A stretch of 39,981 bases of DNA from a virus: IMG/VR virus record IMGVR_UViG_3300027754_000202, positions 1-39,981 of that record. One strand, 5' to 3'. The notes beneath the pieces were generated by a model, which did no database searches, was not told where the DNA came from, and was given only the letters and a program-made list of their open reading frames with translations. Below are positions 39,495 to 39,981 of this stretch, in pieces. How positions within the stretch are numbered: position 1 is the first letter of the stretch; each line of letters starts with the position of its first letter. Both the position numbers and the translations under genes were made by a program.

Positions 39495-39862
39495 CTGTAA
39501 CCCCGGAATGCTTGTACAGGGCTAGTGGTGTTGGTGCTGGGCAATTCTAAACTGCGGAGATCGCCTTTGTTGAGATCCTGGATGTCGGAACCAATGGCCT
39601 TGTAGGCCATATTCAGCATGTTTTGTTCTTCCGGCGTATAAGGTGCTGCAATGTTGTATCGACCGGCCCAGGATTCACCATCTATATCAGGCACAAAGGT
39701 GCCATCGGTGCTGGCGGCAGCCATCATGATGCGATTTAATTCATACACACGATCAGCATGGTTTGGATCAACAAATTTGTTCAAGCCCACAGTGGCAAAA
39801 CTTTTGGTCTTGCTCAATCGGCCAATCTGCTGACCTTCGGCAATGAATTCACTGGCACGCAT
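39491..39862 (-). CDS. Putative capsid-packaged protein with CTS-like N terminus, 123 aa
   Basis: Starts MRASEFIAE|GQQIGRLSK, even closer to the T4 capsid-targeting peptide (EFIAE identical). The core VYELNRIMMAAASTDGTFVP and the tail NTTSPVQAFRGYR match the downstream paralog. It contains no enzymatic motif. A head-internal or prohead-core role is inferred. It is preceded by the end of a virion-type gene at 39871 and has no clear Shine-Dalgarno. Confidence 0.65.
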   Translation of the reverse strand: MRASEFIAEGQQIGRLSKTKSFATVGLNKFVDPNHADRVYELNRIMMAAASTDGTFVPDIDGESWAGRYNIAAPYTPEEQNMLNMAYKAIGSDIQDLNKGDLRSLELPSTNTTSPVQAFRGYR

Positions 39863-39870
39863 GGTATCTA

Positions 39871-39981
39871 TTAAGACGCGCCGGTCACACCTGCTGTGGC
39901 TGATGTTGCTGATCCAATTGCTGTGGCAGTAAAACCGCCTGTACCGGTCAAGATGTTGAGATAATTGCCTGCACCCACATA
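39871..39981 (-). CDS. C-terminal end of a virion-type protein (enters from the right edge)
   Basis: Thirty-six codons and a TAA stop of a minus-strand gene starting outside the window. The visible part (YVGAGNYLNILTGTGGFTAT and a Ser/Ala/Thr-rich end) has the Gly/Ala/Thr composition of fibre or decoration proteins. Joining it to the partial gene at position 1-148 as if the window were a circle does not preserve the frame, so they are treated as separate genes. Confidence 0.5.
   Translation of the reverse strand, partial: YVGAGNYLNILTGTGGFTATAIGSATSATAGVTGAS

Noticed and set aside
1-39981. Window ends joining as one circular gene
   Set aside because: The partial reading frames at position 1 and at 39981 are out of phase when joined, and the window is too short for a complete T4-like genome.

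Overview
The window is a compact, gene-dense piece of a T4-like tailed phage (myovirus) genome. Recognisable T4-core functions are DnaB-type helicase gp41, primase gp61, UvsW helicase, UvsX recombinase, ssDNA-binding protein gp32 and large terminase gp17, plus weaker candidates for gp62 and UvsY. Virion-type genes, translationally coupled ATGA overlaps and T4-type late promoter motifs (TATAAATA and one- or two-base variants) agree with this. No ribosomal RNA, tRNA, insertion sequence or CRISPR array was seen. Several TTGAC(A/C/T)-N17-TA(T/C)A(C/A)T promoters suggest a host with ordinary sigma70, probably a proteobacterium. The family mix resembles marine and freshwater T4-like phages, but the host cannot be fixed from the sequence.

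Layout. 1-5.8 kb: virion-type genes (a decoration-like fragment, a 652-aa nucleotidyltransferase/ligase-like fusion, capsid-associated candidates, a + strand fibre), then two accessory enzymes. 5.8-8.2 kb: helicase and primase. 8.3-9.7 kb: a baseplate-like gene and a small + strand gene, divergent from back-to-back late promoters. 9.7-12.5 kb: a coupled six-gene replication operon ending in a 192-residue protein colinear with the catalytic core of bacterial DNA polymerase III alpha. 12.5-15.6 kb: uvsW, two tiny membrane ORFs, an AAA+ ATPase and a 43-codon ORF, with four strong sigma70-like promoters and a three-hairpin element ending in a terminator. 15.6-23.8 kb: an accessory island of three DxD glycosyltransferases, four related capsule-synthesis-like proteins and four methyltransferases, with a strand-flipped middle block. 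23.9-28.8 kb: uvsY-like gene, radical SAM protein, acidic protein, uvsX, an unknown gene and gp32. 29-34.7 kb: a 1355-aa virion-type protein and terminase. 34.7-38.3 kb: SGNH hydrolase, two more radical SAM proteins and a 2OG-Fe(II) oxygenase. 38.3-40 kb: a secreted NUC1-type nuclease and two paralogous proteins with T4-like capsid-targeting N termini.

The most striking signals are these. (1) Promoters of both classes lie so close to start codons that transcripts should begin at or within two bases of the start codon. Three strong sigma70-like promoters have exactly six bases between the -10 box and ATG, and six late motifs lie 4-7 bases before ATG; most of these genes lack a usable Shine-Dalgarno. 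(2) A miniature PolIII-alpha-like protein keeps all three catalytic aspartates. (3) A predicted polymerase-beta-type nucleotidyltransferase is fused to a KxDG ligase-like domain. (4) A large surface-glycan and radical-SAM accessory complement is present. All functional statements come from reading motifs by eye; no database search was possible.
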